Position numbers and translations under genes: made by a program. This document shows, one piece after another, positions 36,912 through 45,177 of a stretch of DNA of 64,000 nucleotides. Each line of letters begins with the position of its first letter. The first letter of the stretch is position 1. The notes under the pieces are model-generated. The model searched no databases. It was not told where the DNA came from and worked only from the letters and a program-made list of their open reading frames with translations. This DNA comes from Solwaraspora sp. WMMD792 (GTDB lineage Bacteria > Actinomycetota > Actinomycetes > Mycobacteriales > Micromonosporaceae): contig NZ_JARUBH010000009.1 in assembly GCF_029626105.1 (NCBI RefSeq), positions 1,550,001 through 1,614,000 of the forward strand, in the 5' to 3' direction.

Positions 36912-37397
36912 TCACCCGACGGTCTGCCGGGTGGCGATGTCGGACAGCCGGCGCAGCGTCTCCCGGTTGCGGTGGTGCAGGACCAGATCGTCGAGCTTCG
37001 TACGGATCCAATGCAGCGGCCCTCCGGTGAACGACTCGGCGATGGTGACCCGGGTGCCGTTGCCCGGGGTCGGTGCGAGCCGGAACACGATCGTCGCCTC
37101 GCCCAGCGGCCACAGCCCGGCCCGTAACGTCAGCTCGTCACCCGGCTGGCAGGAAATCACCGTGGAGGTGTCGGACAACGACAGCGGCCAGGGACCGGCC
37201 GTGTGGTGCAGCCGGGCCCCGGACTGCGGCCAGTGCTCGTCGACGTCGCGGATGTGCACGGTGCCGACCACCCAGTCGCTGTACGACCAGCCGTTCGCCA
37301 GCACGGCGAACACCTGGTCCGGCGGGGCGGGGATCACCCGCTGCACGACAGCCACGATCAGCCGGGTACCCCGCGGGCGGCGCGCTAACCCGGCCAC
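36912..37397 (-). CDS. SRPBCC family protein
   Basis: 161 aa from the GTG at 37395-37397; an internal GTG at 37353-37355 (giving VAVVQRVIPAPP) would yield 147 aa and aligns better with the family start. Marks of the START-like fold are IPAPPDQVFAVLANG near residue 23, VISCQPGDELTL, and a C-terminal amphipathic helix (LDDLVLHHRNRETLRRL). Expected to bind a hydrophobic ligand. It is divergent from the heptose cluster across 71 bp. Confidence 0.82.
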   Translation of the reverse strand: MAGLARRPRGTRLIVAVVQRVIPAPPDQVFAVLANGWSYSDWVVGTVHIRDVDEHWPQSGARLHHTAGPWPLSLSDTSTVISCQPGDELTLRAGLWPLGEATIVFRLAPTPGNGTRVTIAESFTGGPLHWIRTKLDDLVLHHRNRETLRRLSDIATRQTVG

Positions 37398-37468
37398 CGG
37401 CGAAATGGTGCGGACCGGACGAACGCCGTGGTTGGTTTACTCGCCCCGCACCCGGGAAACGGAGCCAG

Positions 37469-39088
37469 GTGCGAAGCGAACTGATCAGTCGGGGCCGCGG
37501 GCTGTTCGACGCGGTGCTCTTCGACCGTGACGGGACGCTCGTGCACGACGTGCCGTACAACGGCGACCCGGACCTGGTCCGCCCGGTGCGCGGTGCCCGC
37601 GCCGCGCTTGACCGGCTCCGCGCCGCCGGCCTGCGGCTCGGTGTCGTCACCAACCAGTCCGGCCTGGCCCGCGGCCACTTCACCGCGCACGACATGCGTC
37701 GGGTGCACGACCGGATCGAGGAACTCCTCGGCCCGTTCGACACCTGGCAGATCTGCCCGCACGACGACGGCGACGGCTGCCGGTGCCGCAAACCGGCACC
37801 GGGCATGGTCCTGGCCGCCGCCCGGGAACTGGGCACCACCGCCGGGCGGTGCGTCGTGGTCGGCGACATCGGCCGGGACATCGTCGCCGCCGGCGCCGCC
37901 GGCGCGACCGGCATCCTGGTACCCACCGAGACGACCCGACCGCAGGAGACGGCCGCCGCTCCCGCCGTCGCTGGTGACCTGGCCGGTGCCGCCGATCTCA
38001 TCCTGCGTCGGCACCGGGCGACCGCCCCCGACGGGCCCGACCCGCGCGGCGGCCGGGTCCTGGTCGTGCGCTCCGACTCGGTCGGCGACGTACTGGTCAC
38101 CGGGCCGGCGATCCGCGCCGTGGCGGCCGGGGCGGACGAGGTGGTCATGCTCTGCGGTCCGCGGGGCCGGGCCGCCGCCGAACTGCTGCCCGGTGTCGGC
38201 GAGCTGATCGAGTGGCCGCTGCCGTGGATCGACCCGGATCCCGGTCCGGTGGATCCGGCCGACCTGACCCGGTTGACGGACCGGCTGGCCGAGGTCGGTG
38301 CCGACGAGGCGATCATCTTCACCTCCTTCCACCAGTCGCCGCTGCCGCTGGCGCTGCTCCTGCGGCAGGCCGGGGTGGACCGGATCGCGGCGATCAGTGA
38401 CGACTACCCCGGCTCGCTGCTCGACGTGCGCCACCGGGTGCCGCCGGGCGTACCGGAGCCGGAACGCGCGTTGTCGCTGGCCGCCGCCGCCGGGTTCGCG
38501 CTGCCCGGCGACGACGAACCGGTGCTGCGGCTACGCCCGGGCTGTCTGCGGCCGGCCGCCGGGCCGACACCCCGGTCGGGACCGGACCGGGCCGGACCAC
38601 CGGGCTATGTCGTGGTGCACCCGGGATCCTCCGTCGAGTCCCGCGCCTGCCCGCCGGAGCGGTGTGCCGCGTTCGTCGACGCGCTGCACGCCGCCGGGCA
38701 CCGGGTGGTGGTCACCGGCGGACCCGGGGAGCAGGCGTTGAGCCGCCGGGTGGCCGGTCGGTCCGGTGTCGACCTCGGCGGTCAGACCTCGCTGGCCCGG
38801 CTCGCCGCAATCATCGCGCAGGCCGGTGCGCTGGTCGTCGGCAACACCGGGCCCGCACACCTCGCGGCGGCGGTCGGCACCCCGGTGGTCAGCCTGTTCG
38901 CGCCGACGGTGCCGTTCGGCCAGTGGGGCCCCTACCGGGTGCCCTGGGTCCGGCTCGGCGACCCGGTCGCCGGCTGCCGCAACACCCGGGCCGCCCGTTG
39001 CCCGGTGCCCGGCCATCCGTGTCTGTCGACGGTCTCCCCGGACAGCGTCGTCGAGGCCGTCGAACTGATCTGCGGGACGGCCGGATGA
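37469..39088 (+). CDS. Fusion of GmhB-type heptose bisphosphate phosphatase and GT9 heptosyltransferase
   Basis: 539 aa from a GTG preceded by GGAG. Residues 1-180 are a HAD phosphatase: LFDRDGTLV (nucleophile Asp), TNQSG, the zinc-binding C-x-H and C-x-C set in CPHDDGDGCRC, KPAPGM and VVGDIGRD. This zinc site is characteristic of GmhB, which removes the 7-phosphate of heptose 1,7-bisphosphate. Residues ~195-539 are GT9: RSDSVGDVLVTGPAIRA near 197 and VGNTGPAHLAAAVGTP near 455. Fusion of both steps in one chain is unusual. It is the first gene of the cluster and its stop overlaps the next start (ATGA). Confidence 0.9.
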   Translation: MRSELISRGRGLFDAVLFDRDGTLVHDVPYNGDPDLVRPVRGARAALDRLRAAGLRLGVVTNQSGLARGHFTAHDMRRVHDRIEELLGPFDTWQICPHDDGDGCRCRKPAPGMVLAAARELGTTAGRCVVVGDIGRDIVAAGAAGATGILVPTETTRPQETAAAPAVAGDLAGAADLILRRHRATAPDGPDPRGGRVLVVRSDSVGDVLVTGPAIRAVAAGADEVVMLCGPRGRAAAELLPGVGELIEWPLPWIDPDPGPVDPADLTRLTDRLAEVGADEAIIFTSFHQSPLPLALLLRQAGVDRIAAISDDYPGSLLDVRHRVPPGVPEPERALSLAAAAGFALPGDDEPVLRLRPGCLRPAAGPTPRSGPDRAGPPGYVVVHPGSSVESRACPPERCAAFVDALHAAGHRVVVTGGPGEQALSRRVAGRSGVDLGGQTSLARLAAIIAQAGALVVGNTGPAHLAAAVGTPVVSLFAPTVPFGQWGPYRVPWVRLGDPVAGCRNTRAARCPVPGHPCLSTVSPDSVVEAVELICGTAG

Positions 39089-40062
39089 ACATCTTCCTCT
39101 GGCACGTCCACGGGTCGTGGACCACCGCGTTCGTCCACGGCAAGCACCACTACCTGGTGCCGGTCACCCCGGACCGGGGGCCGTACGGGCTGGGCCGGGC
39201 GCGCACCTACCCGTGGCCGGACGGCGTCACCGAGATCCGCCCCGGGCAGCTCGCCGCCGCCGAGGTCGACCTGGTGATCCTGCAACGCCCCGAGGAGCTC
39301 GACCTGGCCACCAGCTGGCTCGGCCGTACCGTCGGTCGGGACGTGCCGGCGGTCTACGTCGAGCACAACACGCCAAAGGGTGACGTGCCGACCAGCCGGC
39401 ATCCGATGGCCGACCGTGACGACCTCACCGTGGTCCACGTCACCCACTTCAACGACCTGTTCTGGGACACCGGCGGCACCCGGACCCGGGTGATAGAGCA
39501 CGGCATCGTCGCCCCGGCCGCCCGCTACAGCGGCGAACTCGACCGGCTCGCTGTGGTCACCAATGAGCCGGTACGCCGCCAACGGGTCACCGGCACCGAC
39601 CTGATGCCCCGGTTCGCCCGGGTCGCCCCGCTGGACGTGTACGGGATGGGAGTCGCCGGGCTGCCCGAGGTTCTCGGCGGGCTGGCCGCCGGGCAGTTGG
39701 CCGTCCACGACGACGTGCCGCAGTCGGCGATGCACGCCGAGGTGGCCCGCCGCCGCGCGTACCTGCATCTGTGTCGGTGGACCTCACTCGGCCTGAGCCT
39801 GATCGAGGCGATGGCGATGGGCACGCCGGTGGTCGTCCTCGGCACCACCGAGGCGGTCGCCGCGGTACCGCCGTCGGCCGGGGTGCTCGCCACCCGGGTG
39901 CAGACCCTGGTCGACGCCGCCCAGTGGCTGATCGACGAGCCGGACGCGGCCCGCCGGCTCGGCGACGGCGCGCGGCGCGCGGCGCAGGACCGATACGGAC
40001 TGGACCGGTTCCTCGCGGACTGGGACGAGCTGCTGGAGGAGGCGCTATGCGCATCGCGATGA
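39085..40062 (+). CDS. Glycosyltransferase (GT4/GT1-like), heptose cluster
   Basis: 325 aa. It begins MNIFLWHVHGSWTTAFVHG. A central YVEHNTP segment, where donor/acceptor residues usually lie, is followed by a C-terminal SLGLSLIEAMAMGTPVVVLG, the EX7E-type nucleotide-sugar motif of GT-B retaining enzymes. It is coupled to the gene before by ATGA overlap and overlaps the next by 16 bp. It probably adds one sugar during assembly of the heptose-containing glycan. Confidence 0.85.
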   Translation: MNIFLWHVHGSWTTAFVHGKHHYLVPVTPDRGPYGLGRARTYPWPDGVTEIRPGQLAAAEVDLVILQRPEELDLATSWLGRTVGRDVPAVYVEHNTPKGDVPTSRHPMADRDDLTVVHVTHFNDLFWDTGGTRTRVIEHGIVAPAARYSGELDRLAVVTNEPVRRQRVTGTDLMPRFARVAPLDVYGMGVAGLPEVLGGLAAGQLAVHDDVPQSAMHAEVARRRAYLHLCRWTSLGLSLIEAMAMGTPVVVLGTTEAVAAVPPSAGVLATRVQTLVDAAQWLIDEPDAARRLGDGARRAAQDRYGLDRFLADWDELLEEALCASR

Positions 40063-41261
40063 TCTCGGAGCACGCCAGCCCGCTCGCCGCGCTCGGCGGG
40101 GTGGACGCCGGCGGCCAGAACACGCACGTCGCGGAGCTGTCCACCGCGCTCGCCGCCGACGGCCACGAGGTCCGGGTGTTCACCCGCCGGGACGCTGTGG
40201 ACCTGCCGGAACTGGTGCAGTTGGACAACGGGGTCGCGGTGGTGCACGTGCCGGCCGGCCCGGCCGAGCACATCGCAAAGGACGACCTGCTGCCGCACAT
40301 GGCGCAGTTCAGTCGGTGGCTGGCCGGACAGTGGAGCCACGACTGGACCCCGGCGGTCGCGCACGCGCACTTCTGGATGAGCGGGCTCGCCGCCGTGCAC
40401 GCCGGCCGGCTGACCGGGGTGCCGGTGGTGCAGACCTACCATGCGCTGGGCACGGTCAAGCGTCGCCACCAGGGCGCGATGGACACCAGTCCGCCCCGCC
40501 GCATCGGCTACGAGCGGGCGTTGGGCCGCAGCGTCGACCGGGTGGTCGCGCAGTCCCAGGACGAGGTCGCCGAGCTGATCAGGATGGGGGTGCCCCGGGG
40601 CCGGCTCTCGGTGGTGCCGTCCGGCGTCAACGAGCAGACCTTCGCCCCCGACGGACCGGCCGTGCCGCGTGACGAGGGCCGGCTGCGGGTGCTGACCGTT
40701 GGCCGGCTGGTCGCCCGCAAGGGTTTCCAGGACGTCGTACGGGCCATGCAACTCGTACCGAACGCGGAGTGCGTCGTCGTGGGTGGCCCGCCGGCCGCCG
40801 AACTGGACACCGACCCGCAGGCCCGGCAGCTGCGCCAGCTGGCCGAGTCGTGCGGGGTGGGTGACCGGGTCAGGCTGGTCGGCGGGGTGCCCCGGGAACA
40901 GATGCCGTCCTGGTACCGGTCGGCGGACGTGCTGGTCGCCGCCCCGTGGTACGAGCCGTTCGGGCTCACCCCGCTGGAGGCGATGGCCTGCGGCGTGCCG
41001 GTGGTCGGCACCGCCGTGGGCGGGCTGACCGACACCGTCGTCGACGGCCTCACCGGCGATCTGGTGCCGCCCCGGGACCCCCGGGCGCTCGGTATGGCAC
41101 TGCGCCGGTTGCTCAACGACCGGGTCCGGCGGTTCGCCTACGCCACCGCCGCGCTGGACCGGGCGCGGCAGTGCTACTCGTGGCAGCGCGCCGCGGCGCA
41201 GCTGACCGCGATCTACGGCACGGTCAGCGGGGTGCGGCAGCCGAGCCGGGTGGTGGCCTGA
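40047..41261 (+). CDS. GT4-family glycosyltransferase
   Basis: 404 aa; GGAGGAGG precedes the ATG inside the previous gene. Full GT-B enzyme: GGVDAGGQNTHVAELSTALA (18-37), a TVGRLVARKGF donor-site start near 218, and PFGLTPLEAMACGVPVV near 310 with the EX7E pattern. It resembles the sucrose-synthase/glycogen-synthase-like GT4 group. The exact sugar is unknown. It sits in the middle of the coupled heptose cluster; one base separates it from gmhA. Confidence 0.9.
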   Translation: MRIAMISEHASPLAALGGVDAGGQNTHVAELSTALAADGHEVRVFTRRDAVDLPELVQLDNGVAVVHVPAGPAEHIAKDDLLPHMAQFSRWLAGQWSHDWTPAVAHAHFWMSGLAAVHAGRLTGVPVVQTYHALGTVKRRHQGAMDTSPPRRIGYERALGRSVDRVVAQSQDEVAELIRMGVPRGRLSVVPSGVNEQTFAPDGPAVPRDEGRLRVLTVGRLVARKGFQDVVRAMQLVPNAECVVVGGPPAAELDTDPQARQLRQLAESCGVGDRVRLVGGVPREQMPSWYRSADVLVAAPWYEPFGLTPLEAMACGVPVVGTAVGGLTDTVVDGLTGDLVPPRDPRALGMALRRLLNDRVRRFAYATAALDRARQCYSWQRAAAQLTAIYGTVSGVRQPSRVVA

Positions 41262-41262
41262 G

Positions 41263-42000
41263 ATGTCCGACGTGAACTCGCTCATCGACACCCACCTCGC
41301 CGGGCTGGCTGAGGCGCTGTTGCCGTACCGCCAGGTGGCCAACCGGCTGGGTCGCTGGGGTGCCGAGCTGGCCTGGACGCTCGGTCACGGCGGCCGGCTG
41401 CTGATCGCCGGCAACGGCGGCAGCGCCGCCGAGGCCCAGCACCTCGCCGCCGAGCTGGTCGGCAAGCTGCGTGACGACCGGACGCCGCTGTCCGCGATCG
41501 CGTTGACCGCCGAAACCTCCTCACTCACCGCGATCAGCAACGACTTCGGCTTCGACGAGGTCTTCGCCCGGCAGGTACGGGCCCACGGCCGCCCCGGCGA
41601 CATCCTGCTGCTGCTGTCCACGAGTGGACGTAGCGGCAACCTGCTCGCCGCGGCCCGGGCTGGCCGTGATGTCGGGCTGCGCTGCTGGGCGTGCACCGGT
41701 CCGGTGCCGAACCCGCTGGCCGAGGCGTGTGCCGAGGTGCTGGCGGTGCCGGCGGCCGATCCGCAGGTGGTGCAGGAGCTGCATCTGGTCACCGCGCACC
41801 TGCTGTGCGCCTACGTCGACCAGACACTGCCCGGCGTGCTCGGTCTCGCCGGCACGGTCGACGCCGTCGCCGGCACGGTCGACGTCCCCGCCGATGCGGT
41901 CGACGTCCCCGCCGATGCGGTCGACCTCCCCGCCGGTGCGTCCCCGGCGCCTGCCGTGACGGCCGGTCTGCCGGTGGACGTCCGCGGCGGTGTCCGGTGA
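41263..42000 (+). CDS. gmhA: Sedoheptulose-7-phosphate isomerase with repeat-expanded tail
   Basis: 245 aa. The SIS domain has GNGGSAAEAQHLAAELVGK near residue 50, STSGRSGN near 118 and QELHLVTAHLLC near 170, diagnostic of GmhA. GmhA converts sedoheptulose 7-phosphate to D-glycero-D-manno-heptose 7-phosphate. The core ends near residue 190. The last ~50 residues are a low-complexity tail built from repeated VPADAVD units and absent from typical GmhA (~195 aa). The stop overlaps the hldE GTG (GTGA). Confidence 0.9.
   Translation: MSDVNSLIDTHLAGLAEALLPYRQVANRLGRWGAELAWTLGHGGRLLIAGNGGSAAEAQHLAAELVGKLRDDRTPLSAIALTAETSSLTAISNDFGFDEVFARQVRAHGRPGDILLLLSTSGRSGNLLAAARAGRDVGLRCWACTGPVPNPLAEACAEVLAVPAADPQVVQELHLVTAHLLCAYVDQTLPGVLGLAGTVDAVAGTVDVPADAVDVPADAVDLPAGASPAPAVTAGLPVDVRGGVR
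41881..41922 (+). repeat. 21-bp tandem repeat in the gmhA tail
   Basis: Two identical 21-bp units (41881-41901, 41902-41922) and a diverged third encode VPADAVD/LPAGAS. Related GTVDA units precede them. Confidence 0.95.
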
Positions 42001-43472
42001 CCGCCGGCCCGATCGTGGTGGTCGGCGACACCCTGCTCGACCGGGACGTCGACGGTGCGGTGACCCGGGTCTGCCCGGACGCCGCCGCGCCGGTGCTCGA
42101 CGAGCGGTACGTCACCGACCGGCCCGGTGGCGCCGGGCTGGCCGCGGCGCTCGCCGCCGGGCAGGGACACCCGGTGGTGCTGGTCAGCGCGCTCGCCGCC
42201 GACCCGGCCGGTTGTCGGCTCGCGGCGCTGCTCGCTGCGGCCGGCGTGGACCTGCATCCGCTGCCGTTGGGTGGCGCGACCGCCGAGAAGATCCGGCTGC
42301 GTACCCGGGGTCAGGTGCTGCTGCGGCTGGACCGGGGCGGGGACGGCCGGGTGCACGGCGATCTGCCGCCGGCCACCGCCGAGGTGCTCGCGGCGGCTGC
42401 GGCGGTGGTGGTCAGCGACTACGGCCGGGGAGTGGCGCGGCTGCCGGGCCTGCGGGCGGCGCTGGCGGCGACCGGCGCACCGGTGGTGTGGGACCCGCAC
42501 CCGCGCGGCCCGGCGGCGGTCGCCGGTGCCCGGCTGATCACCCCCAACGAGGCCGAGGTCCGCCAGTTGACCGGGCAGCCGGTCGGGGACACCCGGGTGG
42601 CCACCGCCGCGCGGGGCGCCGACGAGCTGCGACGCCGCTGGCGGGCCGGGGCGGTCGCGGTGACGATGGGCGGCGACGGAGCGCTGCTGTGCCACGCCGG
42701 GAGCGTGCCGCTGATGGTGCCGACGCCGATCAGCACCGACGGGGACACCTGCGGCGCGGGGGACCGGTTCGCCACCGCTGCGGCGACGGCGCTGGCCGCC
42801 GGAGCCGTGGTGTCCGAGGCGGTCCAGGCGGCGGTCGCCGAGGCGTCCCGGTACGTCGCCGACGGCGGTACGGCTGGGCTGCGGCGGCTGCTGGCCGGGT
42901 CCGACCAGGCCGCGGTGCCGGTGGAGACCGGGGCACTGGCTGCGGCGTCGGCGGAGCAGGTCGGTCCGCGCGCCGCTGGGGCGCTGGCCGCCCGGGTACG
43001 GTCCGCCGGGGGCACCGTGGTGGCCACCGGCGGCTGCTTCGACCTGCTGCACGCCGGGCACGTGTCGGCGCTACAGGCCGCCCGCCAGCTGGGCGACTGC
43101 CTGATCGTCTGCCTGAACTCCGACGCCAGCGTGGCCCGACTGAAAGGGCCGCAGCGGCCGGTGGTCGGCGAGCACGACCGGGCCCGGCTGCTCGTGGCGC
43201 TGGGCTGCGTGGACGCGGTGGTCGTCTTCGACGAGGACACCCCGCACGCGGTGCTCAGCTGGCTGCGGCCGGACATCTGGGTCAAAGGTGGCGACTACGC
43301 CGGTGGCGGCACCGCCGAGCCGGACCTGCCCGAGGCCGAAGTGGTACGCCGATGGGGCGGGCAGACGGCGATCGTGCCGTACCTCGACGGACGCTCCACC
43401 ACCGGCATGATCGCCGCCGCCCGTGCCGGGCGGCCCGTTCCGTCGACCACCACTGTGGAGGAATCATCGTGA
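41997..43472 (+). CDS. hldE: Bifunctional heptose-7-phosphate kinase / heptose-1-phosphate adenylyltransferase
   Basis: 491 aa. Residues 1-~315 are a PfkB/ribokinase-type kinase with DTCGAGDRF near 250, which phosphorylates C1 of heptose 7-phosphate. Residues ~335-480 are a nucleotidyltransferase with GGCFDLLHAGHVSALQAAR near 345 (HxGH), which makes ADP-heptose. The two-domain layout equals Gram-negative HldE (RfaE). Some family motifs in the kinase half are Ala-rich variants. It starts at a GTG within GTGA of the gmhA stop and ends in GTGA with the SDR. Confidence 0.93.
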   Translation: MTAGPIVVVGDTLLDRDVDGAVTRVCPDAAAPVLDERYVTDRPGGAGLAAALAAGQGHPVVLVSALAADPAGCRLAALLAAAGVDLHPLPLGGATAEKIRLRTRGQVLLRLDRGGDGRVHGDLPPATAEVLAAAAAVVVSDYGRGVARLPGLRAALAATGAPVVWDPHPRGPAAVAGARLITPNEAEVRQLTGQPVGDTRVATAARGADELRRRWRAGAVAVTMGGDGALLCHAGSVPLMVPTPISTDGDTCGAGDRFATAAATALAAGAVVSEAVQAAVAEASRYVADGGTAGLRRLLAGSDQAAVPVETGALAAASAEQVGPRAAGALAARVRSAGGTVVATGGCFDLLHAGHVSALQAARQLGDCLIVCLNSDASVARLKGPQRPVVGEHDRARLLVALGCVDAVVVFDEDTPHAVLSWLRPDIWVKGGDYAGGGTAEPDLPEAEVVRRWGGQTAIVPYLDGRSTTGMIAAARAGRPVPSTTTVEESS

Positions 43473-44164
43473 CGAACCATCCCGGCAGCCCGGCGGTGCT
43501 GGTCACCGGCGGCGCGAGCGGTCTCGGCGCAGCCGTCGTCGACCTGCTGGCCAAGTCCGGCTACCGGCCATGCGTCATCGACCGGCAGCCGCCAGCGGAC
43601 GGAGTGCCCTGGCTCGACTGCGACCTGGCCGACACCCGGGCAGCCGAGGCCGCCACCCACCGGCTCGCCGAGCAGACCGGCGGGCTGAGCGCGGTGGTCA
43701 CCGCGGCCGGGATGGACGTGCCGGGCCGCCTCGCCGACACCCCCGCGCAGGTGTGGGAACGGGTCGTCACGGTCGACCTGCTGGCCACCGCGGCGGTGAT
43801 CCGGGCGGCGCTGCCCTGGCTGACCTCGGCCGGCGGTTCGGTGGTGACGATCGCCTCCACCCTGGGAGTGAAGGCGGTCGGTGACGCCACCGCGTACTGC
43901 GCGGCCAAGTTCGGGGTGGTCGGGTTCACCCGGGCGTTGGCGGCCGAACTCGCCGGCACCGTCGGCGTCACCCTGCTGGTGCCCGGCGGGATGCGGACCG
44001 CGTTCTTCGACGAGCGCGAGGCCCGGTACCGGCCGGCGGCCGACGCCGCGCTCAACGACCCCGGCAACGTGGCGGCGGCGGTGCTGTTCGCGCTGCAGCA
44101 GCCGGCCGGCTGCGCGGTGCGCGAAATGGTGATCTGCGCGGACCGGGAGACGTCCTACCCGTGA
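43469..44164 (+). CDS. Short-chain dehydrogenase in the heptose cluster
   Basis: 231 aa, GTG start with GGAGG at good spacing. Classical SDR: TGGASGLGAA (14-23), IAST, and TAYCAAKFG (Tyr-x3-Lys). It is not HldD (GmhD), which belongs to the extended SDRs and has a different active-site context. It may oxidise, reduce or epimerise the sugar, or act on a later product; the place in the pathway is inferred from coupling on both sides. Confidence 0.88.
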   Translation: MTNHPGSPAVLVTGGASGLGAAVVDLLAKSGYRPCVIDRQPPADGVPWLDCDLADTRAAEAATHRLAEQTGGLSAVVTAAGMDVPGRLADTPAQVWERVVTVDLLATAAVIRAALPWLTSAGGSVVTIASTLGVKAVGDATAYCAAKFGVVGFTRALAAELAGTVGVTLLVPGGMRTAFFDEREARYRPAADAALNDPGNVAAAVLFALQQPAGCAVREMVICADRETSYP

Positions 44165-45177
44165 TCCTGGTGCTGCGCGCCCTCGGCATCGGTGACCTGG
44201 CCACCGCCGTGCCGGCGCTGCGTGGGCTGCGGGCCGCCTACCCGGCCGAGACGATCGCCCTGGCCGCGCCGGCCTGGCTCGCCCCGCTGGCCGGCCTGAC
44301 CGGCGCGGTGGACCGGCTAGTGCCGCTGTCCGGGCTGGACGCGGTGCCGCTGCTCGACAGCGGCCCGGACTGGGCGGTCAACCTGCACGGCCGTGGCCCG
44401 CAGTCGCACCGGCTGCTCGCCGCGACGCGGCCGGGCCGGTTGTGGGCGTACCGGTGTCCGGCGGCGGCGCACCACGACGGCCCACCGTGGCGCGACGACG
44501 AGCACGAGGTGGCGCGGTGGTGCCGGCTGCTCACCTGGTACGGCGTCGACTGTGACCCCACCGACCTGCTGCTGCCCCGTCCGGTACCGGACCGGGTGCC
44601 GGTCGGGGTGACCGTACTGCACCCCGGTGCGGCGGCGCCGCGCCGCCGATGGCCGGTCGACCGGTTCGCCGAGCTGGCCGGTCGGCTGACCGCCGCTGGA
44701 CACCGGGTGGTGGTGACCGGGTCGGCACCCGAGCGTCCGCTGGCTGAGGCGGTCGCTGCCGGTGCCGGGCTGCCCGGCACCGCGGTCTGCGCCGGGCGGA
44801 TGGACCTGTACCAGTTCGCCGCCCTGCTGGCGCACGCCCGTCTGCTGGTCGCCGCCGACACCGGCGCGGGGCACCTGGCAACGGCCTTCGGCGTACCGTC
44901 GGTGCTGCTGTTCGGTCCCACGTCGCCGGCCCGCTGGGGCCCACCGGTGCACCGGACCCGGCACCGGGTGGTCCACTATCCGCTGCTGTCCGCCGGGGTC
45001 GAGGAGCCGGCTGCCGTCCCCGCAGCTGCCGACTCCGCAGCCGGCGACCCGCCAGCCGCCGACGGACCCGCCGATGGACCGGTGGCCGACTGGCACCCGG
45101 CGATGGTCGCCATCTGTGTCGACGAGGTGCTCGCCGCGATCGGCGAGGTGGAACGCGATGCGGTTGCGGCGCAGTGA
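44161..45177 (+). CDS. GT9-family heptosyltransferase-like protein
   Basis: 338 aa, GTG start in GTGA overlap. The N-terminal LRALGIGDLATAVPALRGLRA and the later LVAADTGAGHLATAFGVPS with LFGPTSPARWGP are GT9 signatures known from LPS heptosyltransferases (WaaC/F). A Pro/Ala/Asp-rich insertion (about 283-308) lies before the last helix. It is the second GT9 of the cluster, so at least two heptose-type additions are possible. Overlaps the topoisomerase gene by 20 bp. Confidence 0.9.
   Translation: MILVLRALGIGDLATAVPALRGLRAAYPAETIALAAPAWLAPLAGLTGAVDRLVPLSGLDAVPLLDSGPDWAVNLHGRGPQSHRLLAATRPGRLWAYRCPAAAHHDGPPWRDDEHEVARWCRLLTWYGVDCDPTDLLLPRPVPDRVPVGVTVLHPGAAAPRRRWPVDRFAELAGRLTAAGHRVVVTGSAPERPLAEAVAAGAGLPGTAVCAGRMDLYQFAALLAHARLLVAADTGAGHLATAFGVPSVLLFGPTSPARWGPPVHRTRHRVVHYPLLSAGVEEPAAVPAAADSAAGDPPAADGPADGPVADWHPAMVAICVDEVLAAIGEVERDAVAAQ

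Noticed and set aside
43469-44164. SDR as the missing HldD epimerase
   Set aside because: It is a short classical SDR with a TGGASGLG motif and no HldD features; its role in the heptose cluster is left open.
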